Part shown: in pieces, positions 41,165 to 50,806 of the stretch
Numbering within the stretch: position 1 is the stretch's first letter
How the letters are laid out: every line of letters starts with the position of its first letter
Assembly: GCA_947498775.1 (NCBI GenBank)
Contig: CANMLL010000008.1
Span: 1-64,000 of the forward strand
Reading direction: 5' to 3'
DNA: 64,000 nucleotides
DNA from: an uncultured Aquimarina sp.
GTDB taxonomy: Bacteria > Bacteroidota > Bacteroidia > Flavobacteriales > Flavobacteriaceae
Translations under genes and position numbers: made by a program
Notes under the pieces: model-generated
What the model was told of the DNA's origin: nothing
The model's input: only the letters and a program-made list of their open reading frames with translations
The model's database searches: none

Positions 41165-42094
41165 ATGGCTAATCTTTTAGAGGTACAACAAGCCACAAAA
41201 CGATTTGGAGACTTTACTGCGCTACAAGAAGTATCTATTCAGGTACCAAAAGGAAGCATTTTTGGGTTATTAGGGCCTAACGGAGCCGGTAAGACTACTT
41301 TGATCCGAATCATTAATCAGATTACACTACCCGATGAAGGAAGTGTTTATCTGGATAATCAATTGCTCAAACCAGAACATATCAAAGATATTGGATATTT
41401 ACCCGAAGAGAGAGGGTTATACAAATCCATGAAAGTTGGTGAGCAAGCATTATATCTTGCACAACTCAAAGGGCTAAGCAAGAAAGAAGCCAAAGAGCGA
41501 TTAAAACATTGGTTTGATAAGTTTGAAATCACGCATTGGTGGAACAAAAAAATACAAGAGCTCTCCAAAGGGATGGCACAAAAAGTACAGTTTATCGTTA
41601 CCATACTTCATAGACCTAAACTTTTGATATTCGATGAGCCATTTAGTGGTTTTGATCCCATCAATGCCAATGTTATTAAAGACGAGATACTACAATTGCG
41701 TAACGAAGGTGCTACCGTAATATTTTCTACACATCGAATGGAAAGTGTAGAAGAGTTATGTGATCATATCGCATTAATCAATAAATCCAAAAAAATATTG
41801 GAAGGCAAGGTGTCTGATATCAAAAGAGAATTTAAGTCAAATACTTTTGAGGTGGGATTGTTAACAGAAAACAATAATGGCCTGTATGATACCTTAAAGG
41901 ATAAATTTAATGTTACTCCTGCAGATTTTAGAACCATAGATGATCAATTAAAGCTAAAAATAACTTTAGATCAAAATACTTCATCAAATCAGTTACTTGG
42001 ATATCTTTCTGAAAAAGCTCAGGTAGTTAGGTTTAATGAAGTAATACCAAGTATCAACGAGATATTTATCAAAACCATCACAGGAAATGAGTAA
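41165..42094 (+). CDS. ABC transporter ATP-binding protein (NatA-like)
   Basis: A 309-residue ATPase with Walker A GLLGPNGAGKTTLIRI (about 36-51), Q-loop region YLPEERGLYKSMKV, signature LSKGMAQKVQF (a variant of LSGGQ), Walker B LLIFDEPFSGFDPINAN and switch STHRMESVEELCDHIA. The PEERGLY and LSKGM variants and the C-terminal extension are those of the NatA/DrrA-like exporters. Its end overlaps the permease start by 8 bases. It pairs with that permease to move an unknown substrate outward. Confidence 0.92.
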   Translation: MANLLEVQQATKRFGDFTALQEVSIQVPKGSIFGLLGPNGAGKTTLIRIINQITLPDEGSVYLDNQLLKPEHIKDIGYLPEERGLYKSMKVGEQALYLAQLKGLSKKEAKERLKHWFDKFEITHWWNKKIQELSKGMAQKVQFIVTILHRPKLLIFDEPFSGFDPINANVIKDEILQLRNEGATVIFSTHRMESVEELCDHIALINKSKKILEGKVSDIKREFKSNTFEVGLLTENNNGLYDTLKDKFNVTPADFRTIDDQLKLKITLDQNTSSNQLLGYLSEKAQVVRFNEVIPSINEIFIKTITGNE

Positions 42095-43391
42095 TTTAAC
42101 ACTAATTATTAAAAGAGAATTTATCGCTCGCGTTCGCAATAAAACCTTTGTAGTGATGACTTTTTTAAGCCCGTTGATTTTTGTTGGGATGATCTCATTG
42201 ATCACCTGGTTAGCCACTTTAAACAATGATGAAGTACGGGAGGTAGCCTTTTTTGATGAAACAGGTTTGTTCTTAACCGATTTTAAAGATTCTGATCATG
42301 TCAATTATATAGATTATAGTACGTTAACCCTTAATGATGCCAAAGATTCTGTAGTGATCAAACAATTATATGGATTGCTATATATTCCAAAAAAACAGAC
42401 TAATAAAGCACTGGCAACATCTATTCAGTTTTTTGCAGACGAGGCACCTAATATTTCTATTCTTAATGATGTTGAAGAAATAATAGCCAGTAAGCTTACC
42501 AATCAAAATTTTGAAGAAAAAGGCCTGGATCTCAATGTGATTGAAAACTCAAGAGCCAAAGTAAGCATACAGATTGAAAACTTTTCGGGAGAAAAGACAT
42601 CTAAAATGGCAAACTATGTAAAGATGTTTTTTGGCGGGGCCGCAGGGTATTTCTTGATGATGTTTATCATTATTTATGGCAATATGGTAATGCGTTCTGT
42701 AATAGAAGAAAAATCAAATCGCATTATCGAAATCATTATTTCTTCAGTAAAACCATTACAACTTATGATGGGAAAGATCCTGGGAACATCGTTTGCCGGG
42801 ATTTTACAATTTATTATTTGGGTTATTTTAGGTAGCGTTTTATTAGTAGTGGCTACTTCTGTCTTCGGAATTGATCCCCAACCCACTGGAGTAGGAGTAG
42901 AACAATCCCTGATATTACAAGATGGAAATCAAGAGGAAGTACAGCTATTGCTTGAAGATATCCTAAAGCTTCCCTTAGGAACCTTGGTAATTTCATTTTT
43001 GATTTATTTCATAGGGGGGTACTTCTTGTACAGTTCGATTTATGCGGCGATTGGCGCAGCAGTAGATAGTGAAACCGATTCTCAGCAATTTATGTTACCA
43101 ATTATTTTACCTCTTATGTTAGGGATATATGTTGGTTTCTTCTCGGTTATAGAAAATCCACATGGTACGGTATCAACAGTATTTTCGATGATACCGTTAA
43201 CCTCGCCAATTGTAATGTTAATGCGCATTCCTTTTGGGGTACCCTGGTGGGAAGTAGTGCTATCAATCCTTCTGTTAATAGGAAGTATTATATTTATGAT
43301 ATGGTTGGCCGGAAAAATATACAGAGTAGGAATACTCATGTACGGAAAAAAACCAAGCTATAAAGAATTGTTTAAATGGCTAAGGTATTAA
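42087..43391 (+). CDS. ABC-2 type transporter permease (NatB-like)
   Basis: A 434-residue permease. One N-terminal span (KTFVVMTFLSPLIFVGMISLITWLA) is followed by a periplasmic loop of about 150 residues and then five to six spans (YFLMMFIIIYGNMVMRSVIEEKSNRIIEIIISSVKPLQLMMGKILGT is the conserved ABC-2 signature). It overlaps the ATPase gene by 8 bases and is followed 2 bases later by the MscS gene. Substrate unknown; the NatB name refers to architecture only. Confidence 0.9.
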   Translation: MSNLTLIIKREFIARVRNKTFVVMTFLSPLIFVGMISLITWLATLNNDEVREVAFFDETGLFLTDFKDSDHVNYIDYSTLTLNDAKDSVVIKQLYGLLYIPKKQTNKALATSIQFFADEAPNISILNDVEEIIASKLTNQNFEEKGLDLNVIENSRAKVSIQIENFSGEKTSKMANYVKMFFGGAAGYFLMMFIIIYGNMVMRSVIEEKSNRIIEIIISSVKPLQLMMGKILGTSFAGILQFIIWVILGSVLLVVATSVFGIDPQPTGVGVEQSLILQDGNQEEVQLLLEDILKLPLGTLVISFLIYFIGGYFLYSSIYAAIGAAVDSETDSQQFMLPIILPLMLGIYVGFFSVIENPHGTVSTVFSMIPLTSPIVMLMRIPFGVPWWEVVLSILLLIGSIIFMIWLAGKIYRVGILMYGKKPSYKELFKWLRY

Positions 43392-43392
43392 T

Positions 43393-44295
43393 ATGATGAT
43401 TCAAGAAGAAACTGAAATTACAGAACAGTTAAAAGATGTAGTACAAAAAGATATATGGGGAGCTATTAAAGACTTCTTAGGGTACGAGATCTTTCATTTT
43501 GGAGATGAACACCCAATAGTGCTCACGGTTGGATTATTACTTTTTGTAATCTTTGTGATGGTTGTAACCTCTTTCTTATTAAAATTCTTTAAAAGGATAG
43601 TTACTAGAAAACTTAGAAGCGAAGACAAACTAAAATTTGAATCCGTATTCTCATTCCTAAAATATTTCATTTATATTGTCGTTTTTTTTGGTGCTCTAGA
43701 TGGCATAGGATTTAACATCACGGCGATATTTGCAGCATCAGCAGCATTATTAGTGGGTGTTGGTCTTGCTTTACAAACGTTTATTCAGGACATCTTATCA
43801 GGAATCTTCATTTTTGTTGATAAGACAGTGCATGTTGGTGATATTATTGAGATCGAAGGTAAAGTAGGACGAGTAGAAGAAATAAAATTGAGAACCACCA
43901 GAGCGGTAACCATAGATAATAAGGTATTGATTATACCCAATCATAAATATATGACTTCGTCCTTATATAATTGGACGCAAAATGGAACCCTAACCAGAGA
44001 GTCTGTGACCGTTGGGGTGGCCTATGGTAGTGACACACAATTGGTGAAAGAATTACTAATTAAAGCAGCTTTATCTAATAGCTACGTTCTTAAGCAACCA
44101 GAACCTTTGGTTCTTTTTACAAATTTTGCCGATAGCTCATTAAATTTTAAATTAGTTTTTACAATTAGCGATAGCTTCATAGCCAATATACCAAAGAGTG
44201 AAATACGTTTTGAGATAGATCGTTTGTTTAGGGAACACAATGTAAATATTCCATTCCCACAGCGCGTAGTTACTATGTTAAAAGAAAAAGAATAA
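43393..44295 (+). CDS. Small-conductance mechanosensitive channel (MscS family)
   Basis: A 300-residue channel. Spans at about 38-65 and 90-115 are followed by the pore helix ITAIFAASAALLVGVGLALQTFIQDILSGIFIF (A/G pattern, about 112-144). The beta-domain VHVGDIIEIEGKVGRVEEIKLRTTRAVTIDNKVLIIPNHKYMTSSLYNWT is the MscS signature. The C-terminal alpha/beta vestibule domain ends FPQRVVTML. It opens under membrane tension at osmotic downshock. It starts 2 bases after the ABC permease stop, so it belongs to the same operon. Confidence 0.93.
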   Translation: MMIQEETEITEQLKDVVQKDIWGAIKDFLGYEIFHFGDEHPIVLTVGLLLFVIFVMVVTSFLLKFFKRIVTRKLRSEDKLKFESVFSFLKYFIYIVVFFGALDGIGFNITAIFAASAALLVGVGLALQTFIQDILSGIFIFVDKTVHVGDIIEIEGKVGRVEEIKLRTTRAVTIDNKVLIIPNHKYMTSSLYNWTQNGTLTRESVTVGVAYGSDTQLVKELLIKAALSNSYVLKQPEPLVLFTNFADSSLNFKLVFTISDSFIANIPKSEIRFEIDRLFREHNVNIPFPQRVVTMLKEKE

Positions 44296-44337
44296 AATTC
44301 GAAATATCGAAAAAGAAACTACATACAAGCCCCAGTC

Positions 44338-45237
44338 ATGAGAAACAATAACCTAATCTTTATGTGTTTGTTTCTTTGTGTGTTCTTTGAGGTAAGATCT
44401 CAGGTTACTGATTTGATTAGGGTAGAATACACCTATATTCCACAAGCCGATAGTGATAATAAGTATAGCCGTTTTAGGATTTCGGCGAATTATCCTATCA
44501 AAATGGATGATGAGGGTACGTATTTGGTTATTTCTCCACAATATCGGTATAATGACTTAAGGATACTAGATAGATTAACCTTTGAAGAAAGAGGGGATTT
44601 AAATGTTTTTCAAACTTTTGGACTCGAAGTGGGATATACCTTCAAAATGAAAAATAATTGGCGATTTGGAGCCAAGTTAGGAGCAGGAATCTCTTCAAAT
44701 TTTGAAGGATCTGGTATCAAAAGTGATGATTTTAGATATACGGGATCGGTCTTTTTTGTGAAAAGTTATAAAAACCTGCAAGCACCCAAAACAGCTCGAT
44801 TAATAGTAGGATTACGATATACGGTACCGGCAAGTATTAACTTTCCATTGCCAATTATTAATTATTTTAAAAGATTTCATCCAAGTTGGTCCTATTCAGT
44901 AGGTACTCCAAAAACCAGTATTAAATATTTTTTTAATGAAAAGAATACATTTCAGGCTTTTGTGGGCCTGGATAGATTCTATGGTAATTTGCAAAATAAC
45001 AGAACATTTGTAGGTGAAAATGGAGAAACAAAAATCGCAGAAAATGCATCTATGCTAAATGTTATTGGTGCATTAGGATATGAATATTATTTTACGGAAC
45101 ACATTTTGTTCTATACCTACGCAGGATACACATTAAGTAATGAGATTCGTTTACGCGATAGTAATCAGGAAAACGTATTATCTATAAATGATGCAAATAC
45201 TTTTTACCTTCGTAGCGGAATTAAACTGAAAATATAA
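44338..45237 (+). CDS. DUF6268 outer-membrane beta-barrel protein
   Basis: A 299-residue protein with signal peptide (LIFMCLFLCVFFEVRSQ) and then alternating beta strands ending SGIKLKI. The pattern (LIRVEYTYIPQADSDNKYSRFRISANYPIKM, YLVISPQYRYNDL, GLEVGYTFKMKNNWRFGAKLGAGI, LNVIGALGYEYYFTEHILFY) fits the DUF6268 family of Bacteroidota outer-membrane barrels. Function unknown. Its stop overlaps the start of the response-regulator gene (TAATG), so these are cotranscribed. Confidence 0.78.
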   Translation: MRNNNLIFMCLFLCVFFEVRSQVTDLIRVEYTYIPQADSDNKYSRFRISANYPIKMDDEGTYLVISPQYRYNDLRILDRLTFEERGDLNVFQTFGLEVGYTFKMKNNWRFGAKLGAGISSNFEGSGIKSDDFRYTGSVFFVKSYKNLQAPKTARLIVGLRYTVPASINFPLPIINYFKRFHPSWSYSVGTPKTSIKYFFNEKNTFQAFVGLDRFYGNLQNNRTFVGENGETKIAENASMLNVIGALGYEYYFTEHILFYTYAGYTLSNEIRLRDSNQENVLSINDANTFYLRSGIKLKI

Positions 45238-46400
45238 TGGCAAAAATATTAGTAATTGAAGACGAAGCGGCAATTAGAAGAGTGCTGGTGAAAATTTTAT
45301 CTGAAGAAAGTGATAAATATGAAGTGTCTGAAGCTGAAGATGGGCTCTCTGGAATCGAAAAAATTAAGGCAGATGATTACGATCTTATCCTTTGTGATAT
45401 CAAAATGCCCAAAATGGATGGTGTAGAGGTGTTAGAGGCAGTAAAAAAGATAAAACCTGAAATTCCGATCGTAATGATATCAGGTCATGGAGATCTGGAT
45501 ACCGCTGTAAATACAATGCGCTTAGGAGCTTTTGATTATATCTCTAAACCACCAGATTTAAATCGTTTGTTAAATACAGTGCGTAATGCATTAGATCGTA
45601 AAGAATTGGTTGTAGAAAATAAGAGACTCAAGAAAAAAGTTTCAAAAAACTATGACATGATCGGAGAATCTAATGCTATTTCAGATATTAAAGACATTAT
45701 AGAAAAAGTAGCAACTACCGATGCACGTGTTTTGATTACAGGACCAAATGGAACAGGTAAAGAATTGGTAGCACACTGGATACATCAAAAAAGTGATCGT
45801 TCTTCCGGTCCGATGATAGAAGTAAATTGTGCTGCAATCCCGGGAGAGCTAATAGAAAGCGAACTTTTTGGCCATGTCAAAGGAGCTTTTACCTCTGCAA
45901 ATAAAGATCGGGCTGGTAAATTTGAAGCCGCCAATGGCGGAACTATTTTTCTTGATGAAATTGGCGATATGAGCCTTTCTGCACAAGCCAAAGTGTTAAG
46001 GGCGCTGCAAGAAAACAAGATACAACGAGTAGGTAGTGACAAGGATATCAAAGTAAATGTAAGAGTCCTTGCTGCTACCAATAAAGATTTGAAAAAAGAA
46101 ATCTCCGAAAATAAATTCAGAGAGGATTTATATCATAGATTAGCAGTAATTCTTGTAAAAGTACCTTCCCTAAACGAAAGGAGAGAAGATATTCCTTTAT
46201 TAGTAACATATTTTTCTAATAAAATTTCTGGAGAACAGGGATCACCTGTAAAAACATTCTCGCCAAAAGCAATTAAGCAATTACAGCAGTATGACTGGAC
46301 CGGTAATATCAGAGAATTACGCAATGTGGTTGAACGACTAATTATTCTGGGAGGCAAAGAAGTAAGCGAGGAAGATGTAAAACTTTTTGCCGCTAAGTAA
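45237..46400 (+). CDS. NtrC-type response regulator without DNA-binding domain
   Basis: A 387-residue protein. The receiver domain (1-120) has phospho-acceptor Asp in YDLILCDIKMPKMDGVEVL and the Lys switch in DYISKPP. The AAA+ sigma54-activator domain (about 140-380) has Walker A GPNGTGKELVAHWIH, GHVKGAFTSA, Walker B GGTIFLDEIGDM and the arginine-finger region FREDLYHRLAVILVKVP. The sigma54 contact loop is GAFTSA instead of GAFTGA. The protein ends at the AAA+ lid (VSEEDVKLFAAK) with no Fis-type helix-turn-helix, so it may act without fixed enhancer sites. No histidine kinase is adjacent. It may drive sigma54 promoters such as the one before grpE. Confidence 0.9.
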   Translation: MAKILVIEDEAAIRRVLVKILSEESDKYEVSEAEDGLSGIEKIKADDYDLILCDIKMPKMDGVEVLEAVKKIKPEIPIVMISGHGDLDTAVNTMRLGAFDYISKPPDLNRLLNTVRNALDRKELVVENKRLKKKVSKNYDMIGESNAISDIKDIIEKVATTDARVLITGPNGTGKELVAHWIHQKSDRSSGPMIEVNCAAIPGELIESELFGHVKGAFTSANKDRAGKFEAANGGTIFLDEIGDMSLSAQAKVLRALQENKIQRVGSDKDIKVNVRVLAATNKDLKKEISENKFREDLYHRLAVILVKVPSLNERREDIPLLVTYFSNKISGEQGSPVKTFSPKAIKQLQQYDWTGNIRELRNVVERLIILGGKEVSEEDVKLFAAK

Positions 46401-46444
46401 GGAAAATGAGTTCTTGCCGACCAATTTTGGATATGCCCTGAATA

Positions 46445-46966
46445 ATGAATAAAATTCTGTTGTTAATACTTTTATTGTGTACCACCTTTACAAGCTATGC
46501 CCAATATGATCCTAGTGCCACAAATTATGGTTTGGTTGTTTCAAAAAGCTTTGGATTAGAAAATGAAATTGCTATAGGTGCCAGAGTTGAGTATGCTTTT
46601 AACTGCTATACTACTTTTATGGGAGAGTATAATCGTACTTTTGCTATAGGAGCCGAAGACGATTATGAAGGATTTAATGAATTTGCTCTGGGTGTAAATC
46701 TTATTATGTTTAATTGGTATCCTACTACCATAACCGCAGGGATTGGTTATATGGGTAACGATTCAGATGAATTCGAAGATATCGAAGATGATGCTTTTCT
46801 AAGTTTTAGAACCGGAAATTTCAATCATGGAGCACAGATAAAAATCAGGGCCCTGCATCAGGTATCTATTCCTGTACATATTTTTGCAGAACTTAATGTG
46901 AAAAGTTTGGGAAGGCGCTATGATACCTTTCTTGTTGGGTTTAGCTATGATTTTAATGCTAGATAG
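46445..46966 (+). CDS. Putative outer-membrane beta-barrel protein
   Basis: A 173-residue protein with signal peptide (LLILLLCTTFTSYAQ) and beta-strand-rich mature part (NYGLVVSKSFGLENEIAIGARVEYAF, EFALGVNLIMFNWYPTTITAGIGYMG, VHIFAELNVKSLGRRYDTFLVGFSYDF). The terminal FSYDFNAR resembles a barrel end. No family recognised. It lies 44 bases after the response regulator and may share its operon. Confidence 0.6.
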   Translation: MNKILLLILLLCTTFTSYAQYDPSATNYGLVVSKSFGLENEIAIGARVEYAFNCYTTFMGEYNRTFAIGAEDDYEGFNEFALGVNLIMFNWYPTTITAGIGYMGNDSDEFEDIEDDAFLSFRTGNFNHGAQIKIRALHQVSIPVHIFAELNVKSLGRRYDTFLVGFSYDFNAR

Positions 46967-47050
46967 GATCGTTTGTATTTAAACAAGAGCAATATTCTTC
47001 TTACAAAAACAAAACTTTAGTATCTTTCGGGATATAACATAAATTATAGT

Positions 47051-47929
47051 ATGAAGAAGATACGTCACCAAGACTTTAAAGTTTCAAATCCTATAGAATT
47101 ATCAAAGATTTCAACTACATATGATCTCGACGCCAGCGAAAAAAAGATTGAAAATGAGCTGGAAGAGGTACGAGAAAAACTAGGAAAACTTCAGGATACC
47201 TTATACGCTCATGGTAAATATGCTGTATTGGTTTGCTTGCAGGGAATGGATACTTCGGGTAAAGATAGTTTGATACGAGAAGTATTTAAGGATTTTAATA
47301 CACGCGGAATTATCGTTCATAGCTTTAAGGTGCCTACCGATTTAGAACTTGGTCACGATTATTTATGGCGACATTATATTGCACTGCCACAACGTGGTAA
47401 GTTCGGAGTCTTTAACAGAACACATTATGAGAATGTTTTGGTCACTAGAGTACATCCAGAATATATCACAAGCGAAAATATTCCTCATATCGATTCTGTA
47501 GAGGACATTAATGATGAATTTTGGGATACCAGATTCGAGCAAATCAGAAACTTTGAAAAACATATTGTACAAAATGGTACTTTGATCTATAAATTTTATT
47601 TACACTTGTCAAAAGAAGAACAGAAAAATAGATTGCTTCGTAGATTAGAAAAGAAAGAAAAAAATTGGAAATTCTCATCAGGAGACCTAAAAGAGCGTAA
47701 ACTTTGGAATACATACCAGGAATGCTATCAGGATGCAATCAATAGAACATCGTTACCGCATGCACCGTGGTATGTGATTCCGGCAGATGATAAACCTACG
47801 GCAAGATATATTGTGGCAAAAACGCTTTTTGATACGTTAAAAGAGTACGACGATATTCAAGAACCAGAATTGGACGAAAAAACCAAAGCAAACCTTCATC
47901 TATACAAGCAACAATTAGAAAATGAATAA
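47051..47929 (+). CDS. Polyphosphate kinase 2 family protein
   Basis: A 292-residue PPK2-like phosphotransferase. It shows Walker A LVCLQGMDTSGKDSLIREVF (about 58-77), the Walker B region IVHSFKVPTDLELGHDYLWRHY, the lid LPQRGKFGVFNRTHYENVLVTRVHPE and FYLHLSKEEQKNRLLRRLEKKEKNWKFSSGDLKER. It transfers phosphate from polyphosphate to AMP, ADP or other nucleotides; the exact class (perhaps the class III type that phosphorylates both AMP and ADP) cannot be fixed from sequence. A start at 47051 is supported by the N-terminal family pattern. Its end overlaps a longer frame of the M28 gene. Confidence 0.9.
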   Translation: MKKIRHQDFKVSNPIELSKISTTYDLDASEKKIENELEEVREKLGKLQDTLYAHGKYAVLVCLQGMDTSGKDSLIREVFKDFNTRGIIVHSFKVPTDLELGHDYLWRHYIALPQRGKFGVFNRTHYENVLVTRVHPEYITSENIPHIDSVEDINDEFWDTRFEQIRNFEKHIVQNGTLIYKFYLHLSKEEQKNRLLRRLEKKEKNWKFSSGDLKERKLWNTYQECYQDAINRTSLPHAPWYVIPADDKPTARYIVAKTLFDTLKEYDDIQEPELDEKTKANLHLYKQQLENE

Positions 47930-47945
47930 AGGATATAAAAAAGCA

Positions 47946-49334
47946 ATGTCAAAAAAAATAATCCCCATCCTGTTTGCAATTCTATCAATAAATAGCTTTG
48001 CCCAAAATAACACAAAACAAGATTCAACAATACTAAAAAAAATATATGACACCTCACTTCTTAACGGTAAAAGTTATGAATGGTTGGATCACTTATCAAA
48101 TCAAATCGGAGGAAGGCTTTCAGGTTCGATAAATGCTCAAAAAGCTGTAGAGTGGGGAGAAAAAGAATTGAAAGCATTAGGGATAGATAAAGTTTGGTTG
48201 CAATCGGTTATGGTGCCAAAATGGACGCGAGGAGTAACCGAATTTGCCTTTATTGAAACTGAACCCGGTAAAACTACAAATGTTCCTATCTGCGCCTTGG
48301 GGGGATCGGTTCCAACACCTATTGGTGGTATTAAAGCCCCTATAATAGAAGTAAAGGCTTTAGAAGATCTTAGAAAACTTGGATCTGATCAAATTACAGG
48401 AAAAATCGTATTCTTTAATAGACCAATGCAGGCAGAACTCATCGAGACTTTTAAAGCTTACGGAGGATGCGTTGACCAACGATATGCCGGTGCAGAAGAG
48501 GCAGCCAAGTTTGGAGCTATAGGAGTTATTGTTCGTTCTATGAATTTACGATTAGACGATTTTCCGCATACAGGGTCAATGAGTTATGGGGATTTACCAG
48601 ATATGGATAAAATCCCTGCTGCAGCCATTAGTACCAACGGAGCAGATTTGTTGAGTTCTATGTTAACACTCAACCCCAAGATAAAATTTCATATGAATAT
48701 GAATTGCCGTACCTGGAAAGATGTAGAGTCCTTTAATGTAATTGGCGAGATTACTGGTAGTGAGTTCCCAAACCAATATATGGTCGTGGGTGGTCATCTG
48801 GACTCCTGGGATCTTGGAGATGGCTCGCATGATGATGGAGCCGGAGTAGTGCAGTCTATGGAGGTATTGCGATTGTTCAAAGAAATAGGCTATAAACCGA
48901 AACGATCGATACGCGTAGTATTATTTATGAATGAAGAAAATGGATTACGAGGAGGAAAAAAATATGCGGCAGTTGCCAAAAATAAAGGCGAAAATCATGT
49001 GTTTGCCTTAGAAAGCGATGCGGGAGGCTTTACACCTCGAGGATTCTCTTTTGACTGTGATGATGCTAATTTTATCCAAGTACAAAGCTGGAAACCACTT
49101 TTTGAACCGTATCTGGTGCATTATTTTGCCAAGGGCGGAAGCGGTGCCGATATTGGCCCATTGAAGAAGGATGGAATCGTACTGGCAGGACTACGCCCAG
49201 ACTCACAGCGCTATTTTGATTACCATCATGCCAAGAATGATACCTTTGATGCCGTGAACAAACGTGAACTTGAGTTGGGAGCTGCAACAATGACTAGCCT
49301 AGTGTATCTTTTTGATAAATATGGGGTGAAGTAA
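47946..49334 (+). CDS. Secreted M28 family peptidase
   Basis: About 462 residues from ATG 47946, which gives a clean signal peptide (MSKKIIPILFAILSINSFAQ); an ATG at 47922 would add eight residues inside the PPK2 gene. The PA-like insert domain spans about 120-235. The catalytic M28 domain has VVGGHLDSWDLGDGSHDDGAGVVQSMEVL (metal His and bridging Asp), the Glu pair in VLFMNEENGLRGGKKYA, AFALESDAGGF and a late His (YHHAKNDTFDAVN). It is a zinc aminopeptidase or carboxypeptidase acting outside the cytoplasm. It shares an operon with PPK2. Confidence 0.9.
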   Translation: MSKKIIPILFAILSINSFAQNNTKQDSTILKKIYDTSLLNGKSYEWLDHLSNQIGGRLSGSINAQKAVEWGEKELKALGIDKVWLQSVMVPKWTRGVTEFAFIETEPGKTTNVPICALGGSVPTPIGGIKAPIIEVKALEDLRKLGSDQITGKIVFFNRPMQAELIETFKAYGGCVDQRYAGAEEAAKFGAIGVIVRSMNLRLDDFPHTGSMSYGDLPDMDKIPAAAISTNGADLLSSMLTLNPKIKFHMNMNCRTWKDVESFNVIGEITGSEFPNQYMVVGGHLDSWDLGDGSHDDGAGVVQSMEVLRLFKEIGYKPKRSIRVVLFMNEENGLRGGKKYAAVAKNKGENHVFALESDAGGFTPRGFSFDCDDANFIQVQSWKPLFEPYLVHYFAKGGSGADIGPLKKDGIVLAGLRPDSQRYFDYHHAKNDTFDAVNKRELELGAATMTSLVYLFDKYGVK

Positions 49335-49352
49335 TTTTTATTAACAACTCTA

Positions 49353-50054
49353 ATGAATGAAAATTTAATTGGAATACTGATACTGACACTATATTTTTCT
49401 CCGGTATTTTATCAGTTAGTTATTGTTCTTAAAGAATATAAAACAGGTAATAAAAAGCCTTTTAAAAAATTTAAGAAGTTTTTGAAAGTTAGCTTTTTAA
49501 TTCTTATTCCGGTTCTACTAGTATTTGCAATTATAAGTCATACAAATTATCTGAACTACGAAAGTCCGATCACTTATGATAGGATCGATGAAATAACCTT
49601 TGAGAATTTTAGAGGAGTAGAGTTTTTTAAGAAGTCTTTGTATGGTAATAAACGATTTGCTTATGTGGTAACTACCATAGATAGTGATATAGATGGAAAT
49701 GAAGTAACCGTGCAGTCTTATTTTCATCCTTCAAGATCGTTTGTGTACAATACACATTCCAATAGTATAGATCTATTGTCTCATGAGTTGTATCACTTCA
49801 AAATAACCGAGTTATATACCAGAAAGGCCAAGGAAAGGTTATCTAAACTTGAAACTAACGATTCTGGTATTATTGAAGAGACAATAGACAAAATCTGGGT
49901 CGAAGAAAGAAACTATCAGAGAAAGTATGATTATGATACCTTTCATAGCTACGTTTACGGAGAGCAAAAAAAATATGAAAGGGTTATTGATAGTTTACTA
50001 AATTTGCTGTCTGAATTTGAAAAACCAAAAATTATTATTGATGGCAAGAATTAA
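49353..50054 (+). CDS. Membrane protein with HExxH motif, DUF922-like
   Basis: A 233-residue protein with two N-terminal spans (LIGILILTLYFSPVFYQLVIVL and VSFLILIPVLLVFAIISH) and an extracytoplasmic domain. The late segment LLSHELYHFKITELYTRKAKERL contains HExxH (HELYH) followed by an E/Y pattern much like the HExxHF.IxExYAR of DUF922 proteins, a putative zinc peptidase group. The family call is from memory of that pattern. It lies 18 bases after the M28 gene and its end overlaps the next lipoprotein gene, so the three are probably an operon. Confidence 0.6.
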   Translation: MNENLIGILILTLYFSPVFYQLVIVLKEYKTGNKKPFKKFKKFLKVSFLILIPVLLVFAIISHTNYLNYESPITYDRIDEITFENFRGVEFFKKSLYGNKRFAYVVTTIDSDIDGNEVTVQSYFHPSRSFVYNTHSNSIDLLSHELYHFKITELYTRKAKERLSKLETNDSGIIEETIDKIWVEERNYQRKYDYDTFHSYVYGEQKKYERVIDSLLNLLSEFEKPKIIIDGKN

Positions 50055-50781
50055 TACTCTTTTATTGGCATTTGTTTGTCTGTTTTTTACAAATTGTAAT
50101 GATAACAACTCAAAATATCCTATTGACAAACGATATTGGGATGCAATGGATTATGCAAATGTTATACGAGAATTGAAATATGGTTATGAATCTGATGAGA
50201 TAGTACCAAGCTATAACGATCCCGAAAATAGAATAGTTTTTGAAAAACTAGTTGACCAACAAAATTTCAAAGTTGTATTGGATGATAAAGAGCTTGGGAA
50301 GAAACATAGGAATGAAATTTCATCTGACTTCTTTATGCGTTGGAAAGATATGAATACAATTTATAGACAAACAGATAGAAAGGATAATTATGTTTATGAT
50401 CGAGAATTAATAGAGGTTTGGCATTTTGGTTTAAGTCTACAATTAAGATATTTCAAATTGGGAAATGATGTAATTGCAGAAAGCTCTGATGATCCAAACT
50501 CTGGTCAAGCAGGGAGAATAATTAACTCTAATGTAAGAACCTTACTAAGTAATTTTAATAACTACCTGGACGAGGTTAATAACGAAAAAGCTTTTTCAAA
50601 AGAAGGTAAAGAGCTAATTAGTAAAGGAATAGATCTGTACTTTACAGAATTGGTTGATTTATATCCAAAAGCCAACTATAAAGGAATGCAAAGAAAGATT
50701 GAATTATTACAAAAAAAGACGAAATCCGAAAATATAAAAACGTCTTTAGTTAAGCTTAATGAATTAATTAAATCCAAGTAA
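50041..50781 (+). CDS. Hypothetical lipoprotein
   Basis: A 246-residue lipoprotein. From ATG 50041 the signal reads MARINTLLLAFVCLFFTNC (Cys19), better than a start at 50017, which lies deep in the upstream gene. The mature part is helical and charged (DKRYWDAMDYANVIRELKYGYESDE, LQLRYFKLGNDVIAESSDD, LLSNFNNYLDEVNNEKAFSKEGKELISKGIDLYF). No family recognised. It overlaps the HExxH membrane gene by 14 bases, suggesting a linked function in the envelope. Confidence 0.65.
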   Translation: MARINTLLLAFVCLFFTNCNDNNSKYPIDKRYWDAMDYANVIRELKYGYESDEIVPSYNDPENRIVFEKLVDQQNFKVVLDDKELGKKHRNEISSDFFMRWKDMNTIYRQTDRKDNYVYDRELIEVWHFGLSLQLRYFKLGNDVIAESSDDPNSGQAGRIINSNVRTLLSNFNNYLDEVNNEKAFSKEGKELISKGIDLYFTELVDLYPKANYKGMQRKIELLQKKTKSENIKTSLVKLNELIKSK

Positions 50782-50806
50782 AGAGAAAGAGCATAAAATG
50801 ATATAG

